Origin: a bacterium
GTDB lineage: Bacteria; Electryoneota; RPQS01
Assembly (NCBI GenBank): GCA_023382385.1
Contig: JAHDVH010000001.1
Span: 62,001 to 126,000 of the forward strand
Direction of reading: 5' to 3'
Length of the DNA stretch: 64,000 bases
Shown here piece by piece: positions 1 through 9,012 of the stretch (position 1 is the stretch's first letter; every line of letters begins with the position of its first letter). A program made the position numbers and the translations under genes. The notes beneath the pieces are model-generated. The model saw only the letters and a list, made by a program, of their open reading frames with translations. It was not told the DNA's origin and ran no database searches.

Positions 1-3000
1 AGGTCCCAGCCCCGTGGAACTCCAGAAAATCTCAAATTCTTCACCGGGAACCAACAACTCTCCGCCATTTGGAGCTTGCAGCTGCACAATTGGAACGGCA
101 ATCGTGAAGTTGGCATCAGATGTATCCCCGAACTGCGGCTGAGTGACACTCGTCACACGTATTCGAGCAGCACTCGTCGCTGTCCCAAGTGCCTGCCAAG
201 TGTAGACACCATCGTTTAAAGTATTCAGTGCGACATCTTCCCATGCGCCTGCAGGGTAACTGCGATTCAAGTGAATATTCACATTGCCTGAGATTGCCGA
301 GGTCTGCCAGAGAATGTTGTAGCTTTGCCCAATGTAGTAGGTTTCTCCACCATTGGGGTTGTTAACCGTGACGGAAGCATTAAGTTGACCTGACGGGTCA
401 GTCGTGTACATCACAGAGCGTCCTGCAATCAGCGAAGCTGCGCCGGGGCCATATGTGTTCCAGTAGTAATAGTCGATGCCCGTCGAATGGTCGCTATTCT
501 GAATGCCGACTGACGCATAGTCGTTGTCATTTGTTGCGCTGTTCGGGCTAAGGTTCACAGTATTATACTGCACCTTTATCTTGCCGTCACCCGTCGCAGA
601 CGGATAGAAAGCAGGGTCATACAAAATGATCTGGAACGTCTCAACGACACTGGTCCAGAGCGTCCGTGCGCGCCATTCAACGACGTAGAAGTGCTCGACG
701 GTGTTATGGTATACATAGACGTTCTCATTTGCGCCGGAGACCTTCAAGTCATCCCAATAGGCAGCCACCATATATGGCGGGCCGATCGGCGTTCCCATTC
801 GATAATTCCGGAAGTCTATCATCGTTGGATAGTTTCCAAAGGCAATCCACCCGTTTGAACAGATTGTTACGGTGTCGAATGACTGGCCATAGAAAGTGAA
901 ACTGAAGGGAATCCGTCTCACTTGCGTGTCATCATCATCCTCAGCAACGTCCGACATATTGAGGGAAGTACCGGACCCTCCGAATGCCGGCGCAATCTCA
1001 ACCCACGAATACATGGAGGCGACACCAGGCTGAGCTTCCGTGTTATCAAAAGCATAGTACCCGTACGCATCCGGTCCAGAAGGACTCGTTGTGGTGAAGG
1101 CGCCAATGGTTAGATTGAAGTCCGTACTGTCGCGGAATCCATTGTCATCAAAGACAACCAATTGCATCGGGGCAATATGCCCGTTAAACATTGCGCTGCT
1201 GATCAAAATCGAGAAAGTGTTACCTGCGCTACTGCCATTAGCACCTGCACTGATGTTTCCAAAAACCCCAATCGAGTCCGTGACGCTTACGCGCGGATCA
1301 AACGATCGCAGAATTCCATCTGCACCGACAAGCGCGCGCGCGCCAGAGTTCGTGATTGTGGGTGTGAATGTTCCAGACTCGTTGGGATCGAGGTTGCCAC
1401 CCGGTCCACCGAAAATGAATGAAGAATAAGTAACATCCGGTGCAGCAGGAGTAAGATCAATTCGAACTTGGAAATTTCCTTGTGCGGAGGTTAGATTCAA
1501 ATAGAGGGCGACCGGTTCCCCATTGAAGACGGATGAAACCTGAACACGGAAAGACGAAATTGGTCCGCCCGTTCCACCCGACGAGATATTGGGATAGGAT
1601 TTCGATCCATCAACAATGGTAACGCCTGGTGCAGAACTCGTTAGAATGCCTGAAATCCCCGATACCGTGTTTGTTCCGGTATTGGTGAGGACAATGTTCA
1701 GGTCAACGGTCTCGCCCGGATTCAGAACATCGTCGTTATTCCCGAAGGTACCCCCGACGTTGTCGTCATCAATGGCAACGGATGAGAAAGCGAGATTAGC
1801 AGCCACGGTATTAACAGTAACTGAACCCAGATAAGGCAACTGATCTTCTTTGGTCACAGTGATCAGCAATGTTCCGACGGTCGGAGTTGCAATGGGGAGA
1901 TTGACCTGTCCATTTGAATCAGTGTACCCGCGCGCGAACGTCTCCGTTCCTTTCAGAAGACAAACCAATGCGCCTTCGACATTCGCAGCTAACGGATTCG
2001 TGACGGTAACCGTCATATTGTTCGTTCCGCGGGCTATGTTGACCGGATGGGAAACACTTGTCGAGTTGGGTGTCTTCGTCCAGATCTTGGTGGCTGGATC
2101 TCCCATAAGATTGGCCCAGTAACAGAAGTCGGTGACAGAAGACGGCCTAAAGTTTTGATAATTCTTGTACAGCTCGATCTTGCCGGCGATATTGATGATT
2201 CCCATTTCGTGAATATCCAGCGCATAAATTCCGTACATGGCGCCGGCGTCCACGATATTGTTGTAGGGAACGTGCGTTCCCGATCCGAGCAACCCGACGC
2301 AACCAATTGCGCCACGAGGCGAAGTGTTTGTTTGTGTCGGAGGAATCAGCCACTCTTCTGAGAGCCCTTGCCCGGCAGTATTGAAATTTCCTGTGCCACA
2401 AGTCATGGAGTATACAAACGGCATTGCACCACCGACTGTTCCGCTACCTCCGACGGCGGGAGCACTTGCCAAGTCATCGTTGGTCATTTCGCTGATCCAT
2501 GACATGCGATGATTGAAAACGCTAATCAAGTTATCGAGGATGTCATTGGTCTGCGCTGATGAAATGCCTGACGGAAACACTTGGACAGGAGGACAGGATT
2601 GCCCCCGCTGAAGCATGATCTGCCGTGTATACTCCTTGGTGGAGGGATTTGAAAAGACGAAGCTTGTGTGCGCGGCACAATGCGCTCGTGTGAACCAACC
2701 AGTGTCCCCGGTGTACGGGTTTGACTCGTAGTTGATAGTCTTGGTAACGAGGGCAACCAGCGTCGGAGCATCCTCTGAAGGCAAGCGTCCAACTGCAATA
2801 TCCGGAACTGGGTCGGGGTTCTGGCCGCCTGATGGGTTCAATACACCAAGATAGTTGTCGTATCCCTGCGTGCTGCTGCCCGTAGGTGTGGAGAATGTTG
2901 AAGAGGCGCCCGGATCACCGATCATGCACACGAATTCAAGCCTCCCGTTTGACGCTGTATACTGACTGCTGATGTAGTCGCGTACATTAGTCGCCGTCGT

Positions 3001-3906
3001 CCCTGTTGTTCCAAGTGTGACGTAGGAGGCATCAAGTCCCTTGCGGCGATGCCAATCGACCAAGCGTTGTGCCTCAGTCGTGTTCGTCGCGTTATTGGGG
3101 CAGATGACCAGATACTTTCCGGGCAAAACAGGCAATTCGTCCAGACTGCTTCCCGGGAAGTTCTCGAACCGAGAATAGAGCTTTTTGAAACTGGGAGAGA
3201 TGTACTCGGGAGTAACCACAATCTCATTCTCTCCGATACCACCGATATCCTCGACCACTACTTCGATGTTATCATAGACTCGTAGCTCTCGTCTAACGGG
3301 GTTGTACTGCACCGGTGCAACCGTAAGAGCAACAAATCGAACATCCCGAAGCGTCGCTGGCGTCGAAACCACCGCAATCTGCTCCGGGTACCAGGCATCC
3401 TGACTATATATCGCCGCATCGTAGGCAAAAGCCATGTCGTCAAGGTGGATAGCCAATTCTTCACCTTCGTACGGCTGCTTCGGCGACACGTCCACATTTG
3501 GAACAAGAGTGAATGAACTCGATGACACGTTCACTCTGACATTGCCAGTAGGACTAATCATAAGAAGCTTGCTAACCCGGGGAAGCTCGGGCTCTCCTTG
3601 TTCGACAGTTGTGCCTTCACCAGCCATAGTCACGTGGGTAAATGGCTGCCCGTCGAATTCCACTTGTTGGTACAAGAGTGCAGGGTCGAAGAACCGGACG
3701 TGAACTGAAGCCGGATTCGGGCTTATCAGCTCAAATGGCATCTGCGTTACAGCAGCCGGTCCCGAAAACTCCCAGAAATTGGCCGGTGTTTGGGGCAAGC
3801 CGGCCCCATTGCCGCTGGATTGGGAGGCTTGGGACATTGAAAACATCGAAAGCATCCCGCAGATGCAGAGCACGAAGAAAATACCGGGGCGAATGTTCAT
3901 AAACAT
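1..3906 (-). CDS. Secreted C25 (gingipain-like) peptidase-family protein, C-terminus cut by window edge
   Basis: The minus strand is open for 1,302 codons from ATG at 3906 (or the in-frame ATG at 3900) to the left edge, with no stop. The N-terminus is a signal peptide (basic start, hydrophobic stretch, then Ser/Gln-rich). About 230 residues of C25 propeptide-like sequence follow, then a C25 peptidase domain (roughly residues 255-600) containing TCGTGNF with Cys503. The residue aligned with the catalytic His is Ser469, within NHRMSW. Downstream are Ig-like/CARDB-like beta domains (IDDDNVGG motif), a domain with FYGQ and CSNGWIAFG, and a domain starting NPNGGE, with a second copy (APNGGE) at the cut end. 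It is a close paralogue of the next gene upstream (8717-4185). A T9SS tail may lie beyond the window. Peptidase activity is uncertain because of the His position. Confidence 0.85.
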   Translation of the reverse strand, partial: MFMNIRPGIFFVLCICGMLSMFSMSQASQSSGNGAGLPQTPANFWEFSGPAAVTQMPFELISPNPASVHVRFFDPALLYQQVEFDGQPFTHVTMAGEGTTVEQGEPELPRVSKLLMISPTGNVRVNVSSSSFTLVPNVDVSPKQPYEGEELAIHLDDMAFAYDAAIYSQDAWYPEQIAVVSTPATLRDVRFVALTVAPVQYNPVRRELRVYDNIEVVVEDIGGIGENEIVVTPEYISPSFKKLYSRFENFPGSSLDELPVLPGKYLVICPNNATNTTEAQRLVDWHRRKGLDASYVTLGTTGTTATNVRDYISSQYTASNGRLEFVCMIGDPGASSTFSTPTGSSTQGYDNYLGVLNPSGGQNPDPVPDIAVGRLPSEDAPTLVALVTKTINYESNPYTGDTGWFTRAHCAAHTSFVFSNPSTKEYTRQIMLQRGQSCPPVQVFPSGISSAQTNDILDNLISVFNHRMSWISEMTNDDLASAPAVGGSGTVGGAMPFVYSMTCGTGNFNTAGQGLSEEWLIPPTQTNTSPRGAIGCVGLLGSGTHVPYNNIVDAGAMYGIYALDIHEMGIINIAGKIELYKNYQNFRPSSVTDFCYWANLMGDPATKIWTKTPNSTSVSHPVNIARGTNNMTVTVTNPLAANVEGALVCLLKGTETFARGYTDSNGQVNLPIATPTVGTLLITVTKEDQLPYLGSVTVNTVAANLAFSSVAIDDDNVGGTFGNNDDVLNPGETVDLNIVLTNTGTNTVSGISGILTSSAPGVTIVDGSKSYPNISSGGTGGPISSFRVQVSSVFNGEPVALYLNLTSAQGNFQVRIDLTPAAPDVTYSSFIFGGPGGNLDPNESGTFTPTITNSGARALVGADGILRSFDPRVSVTDSIGVFGNISAGANGSSAGNTFSILISSAMFNGHIAPMQLVVFDDNGFRDSTDFNLTIGAFTTTSPSGPDAYGYYAFDNTEAQPGVASMYSWVEIAPAFGGSGTSLNMSDVAEDDDDTQVRRIPFSFTFYGQSFDTVTICSNGWIAFGNYPTMIDFRNYRMGTPIGPPYMVAAYWDDLKVSGANENVYVYHNTVEHFYVVEWRARTLWTSVVETFQIILYDPAFYPSATGDGKIKVQYNTVNLSPNSATNDNDYASVGIQNSDHSTGIDYYYWNTYGPGAASLIAGRSVMYTTDPSGQLNASVTVNNPNGGETYYIGQSYNILWQTSAISGNVNIHLNRSYPAGAWEDVALNTLNDGVYTWQALGTATSAARIRVTSVTQPQFGDTSDANFTIAVPIVQLQAPNGGELLVPGEEFEIFWSSTGLGP

Positions 3907-3955
3907 CTGACCGCTCTTTCTCTCACTTGATTCAACATAATTACGACGAACATTA

Positions 3956-3984
3956 AATTTAACACAATCTTGCCGCTAGTGCAA
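3956..3984 (-). promoter_or_regulatory. Predicted promoter of the first C25 gene
   Basis: On the minus strand TTGCAC (3984-3979) and TAAATT (3961-3956) are separated by exactly 17 bp, the geometry seen at other promoters here. The start of transcription would be near 3949, giving a leader of about 45 nt before ATG 3906. The -35 overlaps the palindrome at 3979-3995. Confidence 0.5.
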
Positions 3985-3995
3985 CGATGTTGCAC
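3979..3995. promoter_or_regulatory. Perfect 7-bp inverted repeat overlapping a -35 element
   Basis: GTGCAAC-gat-GTTGCAC is a perfect palindrome with a 3-bp centre. It overlaps the predicted -35 of the first C25 gene, the usual position of an operator. No regulator can be assigned. Confidence 0.4.
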
Positions 3996-4128
3996 CGCGA
4001 ATCCTATTTCGCACTTGAATAGAAGTGTAGTAAAAACAAGATATTTAAACAGAATGCGCGAATAGTGTGAAGTTCTTTACGCACACACCTCGGATTATGT
4101 AACAATTTGCACGCCAAGGGAAGCGGGC

Positions 4129-4161
4129 AAAAAAACAGGGCTCGCGAGAGTCGCCAGCCCT
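4129..4161 (-). terminator. Rho-independent terminator after the second C25 gene
   Basis: Read on the minus strand, AGGGCT and AGCCCT form a stem closing a GC-rich loop, followed by G and seven T. It lies 24 bp after the stop codon at 4185 and separates the two tandem C25 genes into distinct transcripts. Confidence 0.8.
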
Positions 4162-4184
4162 ATTGCGGGATTTGAAACCCAATA

Positions 4185-7100
4185 CTACGGACCAGACCAC
4201 CCCACCACGTAATAGAACATCTGTGGTGCGGTTGCACCGCCCGGAATCGTGAAAGAAGTGTCCGTTGTCTCACCTTCAAGAGTCATAAACGGTTGAGTTG
4301 GCGTGTTGCTGCTGAAGATGCGGTAGGCTGTGTTTTCGTCATCTGCCCACCGTAGAACGACATCCTGGCCACTAATTGCAATGGTCAAACCGGCCGGCAC
4401 GAACTGACCACTTGCACTTCCGATACCATAGATCGATACGTCATCCAGATACCAACCTTCACGTGTGGTTCCCGCATCCGACGCAAACCGCCAACGAAGT
4501 CTGATGTCACTTTCCGCATAGGCAGACAGATCAAACTGTTCGCGAGTCCAGGCGTCAATCGTGCCTGAATAGCAGTCTTGTCCTGCCACGGGTCCAGAAT
4601 ATGGATTGCCGCTGCCCGCCGTGTAGCGCGTTGTTTTCGGATAGCCTTCGTTCGGTTGTATGGTTGCGAAAGGACCCCCATCCGCGGAAATCTCCAGCCA
4701 GCCTCCGTCGTATGCAGAGTCGGGGTACTGGTTAGACAACTCGCCCTCAATCTGATGCCAGAACTCGAGGACGGCATTCGCTGGCAGATTGGTTATTAGT
4801 GGCGACGTCAATTGCGCATCAAGCAAGTTTGAATAGGTTCCAGTTCCAGTAGCACCGCACTTGTATGAGTTTGCGCCACTTAAGGAACGTTCAGTGCTAA
4901 TGTGCCATTGATCAAGCCATCCTGCTGGAGACGAATGGATCCATCCCGGCGCACCTGTGTCAAAAGCCTCATGCAATACAACTACAATTGAGGCAATGGT
5001 GAAATCTCCCGCGCTCGTTGCAGAGGAGTCCGGGGTGTTAACAGAAGTTACACGAATTCTGCAGGTTGAAGAGGAGGGACCAGTGACCACATATGTGTGC
5101 TGGCCGTCGTTAAGCGTGTTCAGGGCGATCGGTGACCACGGACCTCCCAATCCACCACGCGAAAGCTCAATATTTACGTTTCCAATCACTGAGCCAGGCG
5201 ACCAGACAACCGTCACAGAGGAGTCCTGAAGCCACATCTCGCCGCCATTGGGCGAAAGCAGCGCGAAACGTGGGTCTATCGCGCCAGTCAGGTCCGTTGT
5301 GAACATTATGGCGCGCCCATCAGCAAGCGGTGTGGAGCCGGGCGTTGCGACATTCCAGTAAGTGATTTCCAGTCCCACAGTATGATTATGGTTCTGAATG
5401 CCTACGGTTGCCCAGTCATTATCAAAAGAAATTGAATTCGGACTCGGATTGACGTCCAAATACTGAACAAGGATTTTGCCGTCACCAGTGGGACTGGGGT
5501 ACGCGAGCGGGTCGTACAAGATAATCTGAAAGGTTTGATTTGCCGCGACCCACGTGCAACGCGTAATCCACTCAATGATAAATCTGCCATTCGTGGCATC
5601 GTTTTGGACATAGACGCCACCATTGGCCACACCGGTAACGATCAAGTCGTCCCAATAAGCCGCAACCATAGATGGAGGTCCAAGCGGCGAGCCCATGTGG
5701 AAGTTTCGATAATCAATCTGATTTGAGCTGCCGAAAGATATCCAGCCGTTTGAGCAAATCGTGACGGTATCATACTGCTGACCATAAAACTGGAATGTGA
5801 AGGGGAGGACTCTAACCGTAATGTCGTCCTGATCTTCACCACCGTCAGTAAAACCAAGCGACTGACCCGAACCACCGAGGCTCGGCGCAATCTCGATCCA
5901 CTCAAACTGCGGGTTTGCACCTGCCGGCTGCGTGTCGGAATTCTCATACGCGAGATAGCCATACGAATCCGGACCAGTCGGGCTGGTCGCAGAGGAAGTC
6001 CCTACCGGAAGAAGGAAGTTGGTTGAATCTACGACTCCATTTCCGTCCGCAACGACAAGCTGCATGCTTGCCTGATAGCCGCCCGGAGTGGCAGCAAGCG
6101 CACTAATGCCGAATGGATTAACAACATTTGTCGATGTGCCACCCGGATTCACGTTTCCAAATGAGCCGACAGAATCGAAGACTGAGACGTAGCTGTTCAA
6201 TGAGCGCAAGATTGAATTCGCTGCAACGAAGCTGCGTGAACCGTCATTCTGCATGGTCACGATTAGGTCTCCGCTGTCTCCCGGGTCAAACTGGCTGTTG
6301 CCGTCCGAAAAAACGCTGGATACGTAGGCGACACTTGCTGCGGAGGGAACCAAGTCAACTCGGACAGTCTGTGATCCAGCTGAAGAAGTGGTGGACAAGA
6401 AGAATGTCACTGGTTCGCCGTCAAACACGGCACCGACATTCACTCTGAAAGGCGTTGTAGGACCGGATGTCGCTCCAACATTAAGATTCGGGTAAGGCTG
6501 CACGCCATTGACTACGCTGACACCAGGGCTGGCACTGACAAGAGTGCCGGTGATGCCGGTTACGGTCTGCGAAGTGCCCGTGTTCTGCAGTACAATGCTC
6601 AAGTCAACAATCTCGCCCGGATTCAAAATGTCATTGTTGTCGCCAACCGTACCACCTACGTTGTCATCATCAATCGATATGCTACTATAAGATAAGGAGG
6701 CCGCGACATTAATCACGCTGATTGCGCCAACAAATGCCTTCAAGTCCTTTCCTGAGACAACGATGTCTAATGTTCCTGTCGTTGGAAGACTGACGGGCAA
6801 ATTAATCTGCCCGTTCGCATCCGTGTAGCCACGAGAAAAGGTCTCAGTTCCCTTGGTCAGGCCGACCAGAGCGTCTACGACAGGATTGCCACCCGACGTA
6901 ACGGTGACACTTACGTTGTTTGTTCCGCGCGTGACATTGATCGGATGTGAAACGCTAAGAGATCGAGGGACGGAGAGATAGATAGGCACTCCTGGATCGC
7001 CCTGCAGATTGCACCATGCGGCAAAATTGCTGACGTCCGAAGGAAAGACCGCATTGTAGTTTCGATACAATTCGAGCTTGGCCCCCACCACTGCCATACC

Positions 7101-8717
7101 GGTCTCCCGGATGTCGTAGGCGAAGATAGTCTGCATACCCCCGCCGTCAAGAATGTTGTTGAATCGCGTATGCGTGCCAGCCCCGGACATTCCTACACAT
7201 CCTATTGCTTTATCGGAACGCACAAATGCTTCATTCAACGAAGATCCTTGACTAAAGGACCCCGTTGCACAGGTTACAACCCACACATAAGGCAACTGGT
7301 CTCCAACGTTGACGCCGCTTAACTGCGTGTCGCTAAACTCGCCAATCCACGACAATCGATCATTAAACAATGTGACTCCAGCGTTCAGACGCGATTCGAG
7401 AATCGGCGTGCTCATGGCGCCGGAAAAGACATCAAAGTGCACTGTCGGAACGCCGTGTTGCAACATTATCTGTCGCATGTATTGCTTCGTCGATGGGTTA
7501 GAAGGAACCTGACTGGTGTGCGCTGCACACCAAGTTCTTTCATACCACCCTGTCTGCGCCATATATGGATTTGCTTCATAGTCAATAATCGAACTGATCA
7601 TGATGCCCAGGTCACCGCTACTCGTGGCCGGAATCCTGCCCACAGACAAATCAGGGACGGGATCCGGATTGCCACCGCTCATGGTGGCAAACGTATTGTC
7701 GAGTGCGGTACCTGTTGCAATCTGATAAGGAGCAGTCGCATTGGGATCCCCAACGAGAGTGACTGCCTCAAGTGTGCCGTTGCTGCTATTGTACTCGTTG
7801 ACGATGTAATTGCGAATGCTTGTCGCAGTTGTCCCCGTTTGCGTGGTAGTGGCGATGTAGGCATCAATGCCCCGCTTTCGCCGCCAGTTTACAAGATTGG
7901 TAACTGAACTGACAACGGTTGCATTAGGATCACAGATGTAGAGGTGCTTGCCGGGCATAACAGGCAGTTCATCAAGATAGCTGCCCTCGAAATTCGGGAA
8001 GGTGCGGTAAAGTTCCTTGAATGCAGGTGAAATCGATGTAGGCGTATGCGTAATCTCGTTTGCTCCTGTACCACCGGCATTAAGAATTGCCACATCGACT
8101 CTGTCAAAAGTTCTGACCTCGCCCGTGAGAGGATTCACTTGCACGGGATATACCGTCAATACGACGAAACGCACATCGCGAAAAGTTGCAGGATCACTGA
8201 TGTGCACGATCTCTTGTGGATACCAATCATCCCGTTCGTAGTACTCAGGTAGGAACAGCTCGGAAGCACCGTCCAGTACGCGTTCTCCCTCTTGCAGAGG
8301 TACATGCGGCGACGGAAGATTCGGAAGGTTGCCCGTCACATAATGTGAGTCAACAACTACAGCATCAAAATTCCCTCGATTGCTAACCATTACAAGCCGC
8401 ACAATTCTTGGCACTTCCGGGGCGCCAGGAATTTCTTCAACACCTTCACCGTTCATACGAATCGCGGAGTACAGATTCCCCTCAACTTCATCTTCTTGGA
8501 AACGAATTACCGGCGGGACGAATGACAGTCGGACCACTTGTGCATCAGATTGGAGGACAGTAACTTCAGCGGATTCAACATCTTGTGGGCCTGAATAGCG
8601 ACTCGGAATGGAAGGCAGCGGGACCACTGTTGTCCGAGTTGAGTTCAAAGCTGCGGCCCCCGCGGAAACGACAAAGATGAGAATCAAAAGTGGCATTAGC
8701 GAGTGCCTAACCTTCAT
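4185..8717 (-). CDS. Secreted multidomain C25 (gingipain-like) peptidase-family protein
   Basis: This encodes 1,510 residues. ATG 8717 is chosen because AAGGAG lies 6 nt upstream and a signal peptide (MKVRH, then a hydrophobic run) follows; the frame stays open for 70 more codons upstream, but that extension has no signal features. Order: propeptide-like region (about 40-250), C25 domain (about 265-610) with TCATGSF (Cys483), and Ser456 in NDRLSW where gingipains have the catalytic His. Then come Ig-like and CARDB-like domains, a FYGQ/CSNGWISFG domain, an SPNGGE domain, an adhesion-type jelly-roll (EAFDTGAPGW to GWYLDDVSIYG), and a final fibronectin-like domain. It ends in VVGWSGP with no T9SS YPNPFNP-type tail, so the export route is unclear. 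It is divergent from a histidine kinase gene. Activity may be lost or altered. Confidence 0.9.
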   Translation of the reverse strand: MKVRHSLMPLLILIFVVSAGAAALNSTRTTVVPLPSIPSRYSGPQDVESAEVTVLQSDAQVVRLSFVPPVIRFQEDEVEGNLYSAIRMNGEGVEEIPGAPEVPRIVRLVMVSNRGNFDAVVVDSHYVTGNLPNLPSPHVPLQEGERVLDGASELFLPEYYERDDWYPQEIVHISDPATFRDVRFVVLTVYPVQVNPLTGEVRTFDRVDVAILNAGGTGANEITHTPTSISPAFKELYRTFPNFEGSYLDELPVMPGKHLYICDPNATVVSSVTNLVNWRRKRGIDAYIATTTQTGTTATSIRNYIVNEYNSSNGTLEAVTLVGDPNATAPYQIATGTALDNTFATMSGGNPDPVPDLSVGRIPATSSGDLGIMISSIIDYEANPYMAQTGWYERTWCAAHTSQVPSNPSTKQYMRQIMLQHGVPTVHFDVFSGAMSTPILESRLNAGVTLFNDRLSWIGEFSDTQLSGVNVGDQLPYVWVVTCATGSFSQGSSLNEAFVRSDKAIGCVGMSGAGTHTRFNNILDGGGMQTIFAYDIRETGMAVVGAKLELYRNYNAVFPSDVSNFAAWCNLQGDPGVPIYLSVPRSLSVSHPINVTRGTNNVSVTVTSGGNPVVDALVGLTKGTETFSRGYTDANGQINLPVSLPTTGTLDIVVSGKDLKAFVGAISVINVAASLSYSSISIDDDNVGGTVGDNNDILNPGEIVDLSIVLQNTGTSQTVTGITGTLVSASPGVSVVNGVQPYPNLNVGATSGPTTPFRVNVGAVFDGEPVTFFLSTTSSAGSQTVRVDLVPSAASVAYVSSVFSDGNSQFDPGDSGDLIVTMQNDGSRSFVAANSILRSLNSYVSVFDSVGSFGNVNPGGTSTNVVNPFGISALAATPGGYQASMQLVVADGNGVVDSTNFLLPVGTSSATSPTGPDSYGYLAYENSDTQPAGANPQFEWIEIAPSLGGSGQSLGFTDGGEDQDDITVRVLPFTFQFYGQQYDTVTICSNGWISFGSSNQIDYRNFHMGSPLGPPSMVAAYWDDLIVTGVANGGVYVQNDATNGRFIIEWITRCTWVAANQTFQIILYDPLAYPSPTGDGKILVQYLDVNPSPNSISFDNDWATVGIQNHNHTVGLEITYWNVATPGSTPLADGRAIMFTTDLTGAIDPRFALLSPNGGEMWLQDSSVTVVWSPGSVIGNVNIELSRGGLGGPWSPIALNTLNDGQHTYVVTGPSSSTCRIRVTSVNTPDSSATSAGDFTIASIVVVLHEAFDTGAPGWIHSSPAGWLDQWHISTERSLSGANSYKCGATGTGTYSNLLDAQLTSPLITNLPANAVLEFWHQIEGELSNQYPDSAYDGGWLEISADGGPFATIQPNEGYPKTTRYTAGSGNPYSGPVAGQDCYSGTIDAWTREQFDLSAYAESDIRLRWRFASDAGTTREGWYLDDVSIYGIGSASGQFVPAGLTIAISGQDVVLRWADDENTAYRIFSSNTPTQPFMTLEGETTDTSFTIPGGATAPQMFYYVVGWSGP

Positions 8718-8783
8718 GACAGTCTCCTTAACCCTCGAATATACATAAGTTGTGCAATTCATTACGCACTTCAACAAGTGACT

Positions 8784-8812
8784 AATATAGTTCCTCTTTT
8801 CGCGGAACGCAA
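8784..8812 (-). promoter_or_regulatory. Predicted promoter of the second C25 gene
   Basis: On the minus strand TTGCGT (8812-8807), a 17-bp spacer and TATATT (8789-8784) fit the window's promoter pattern. The predicted leader before ATG 8717 is about 60 nt and contains the AAGGAG ribosome-binding site. No equally good promoter was seen for the divergent kinase gene in this 295-bp gap. Confidence 0.6.
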
Positions 8813-9012
8813 GGAAAATGGGCTGGCAATCAAAGTCAGCCTCAAAAACGGAACATGGTGAACAGTCATCAGCAGACATGAGCCATGAGATTATCCTTGC
8901 CTTTGCATGGATCAGGGGTGAAAGCAAAGGGTATCAGATTTGCACTTAATAGAGGCACGACTCGGGTCGATTACGTTTACTGCAATTCAGGATTTTAACC
9001 TCAAGGTTTCAC

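Noticed and set aside
1-3906. Series of short overlapping open frames on both strands
   Set aside because: They are shadows of one continuous minus-strand frame that lacks a stop only because it runs off the window. I read it through and found no frameshift.
8718-8927. Longer N-terminus for the second C25 protein
   Set aside because: The extension has no signal peptide, and the internal ATG at 8717 has a strong ribosome-binding site followed by a signal peptide.
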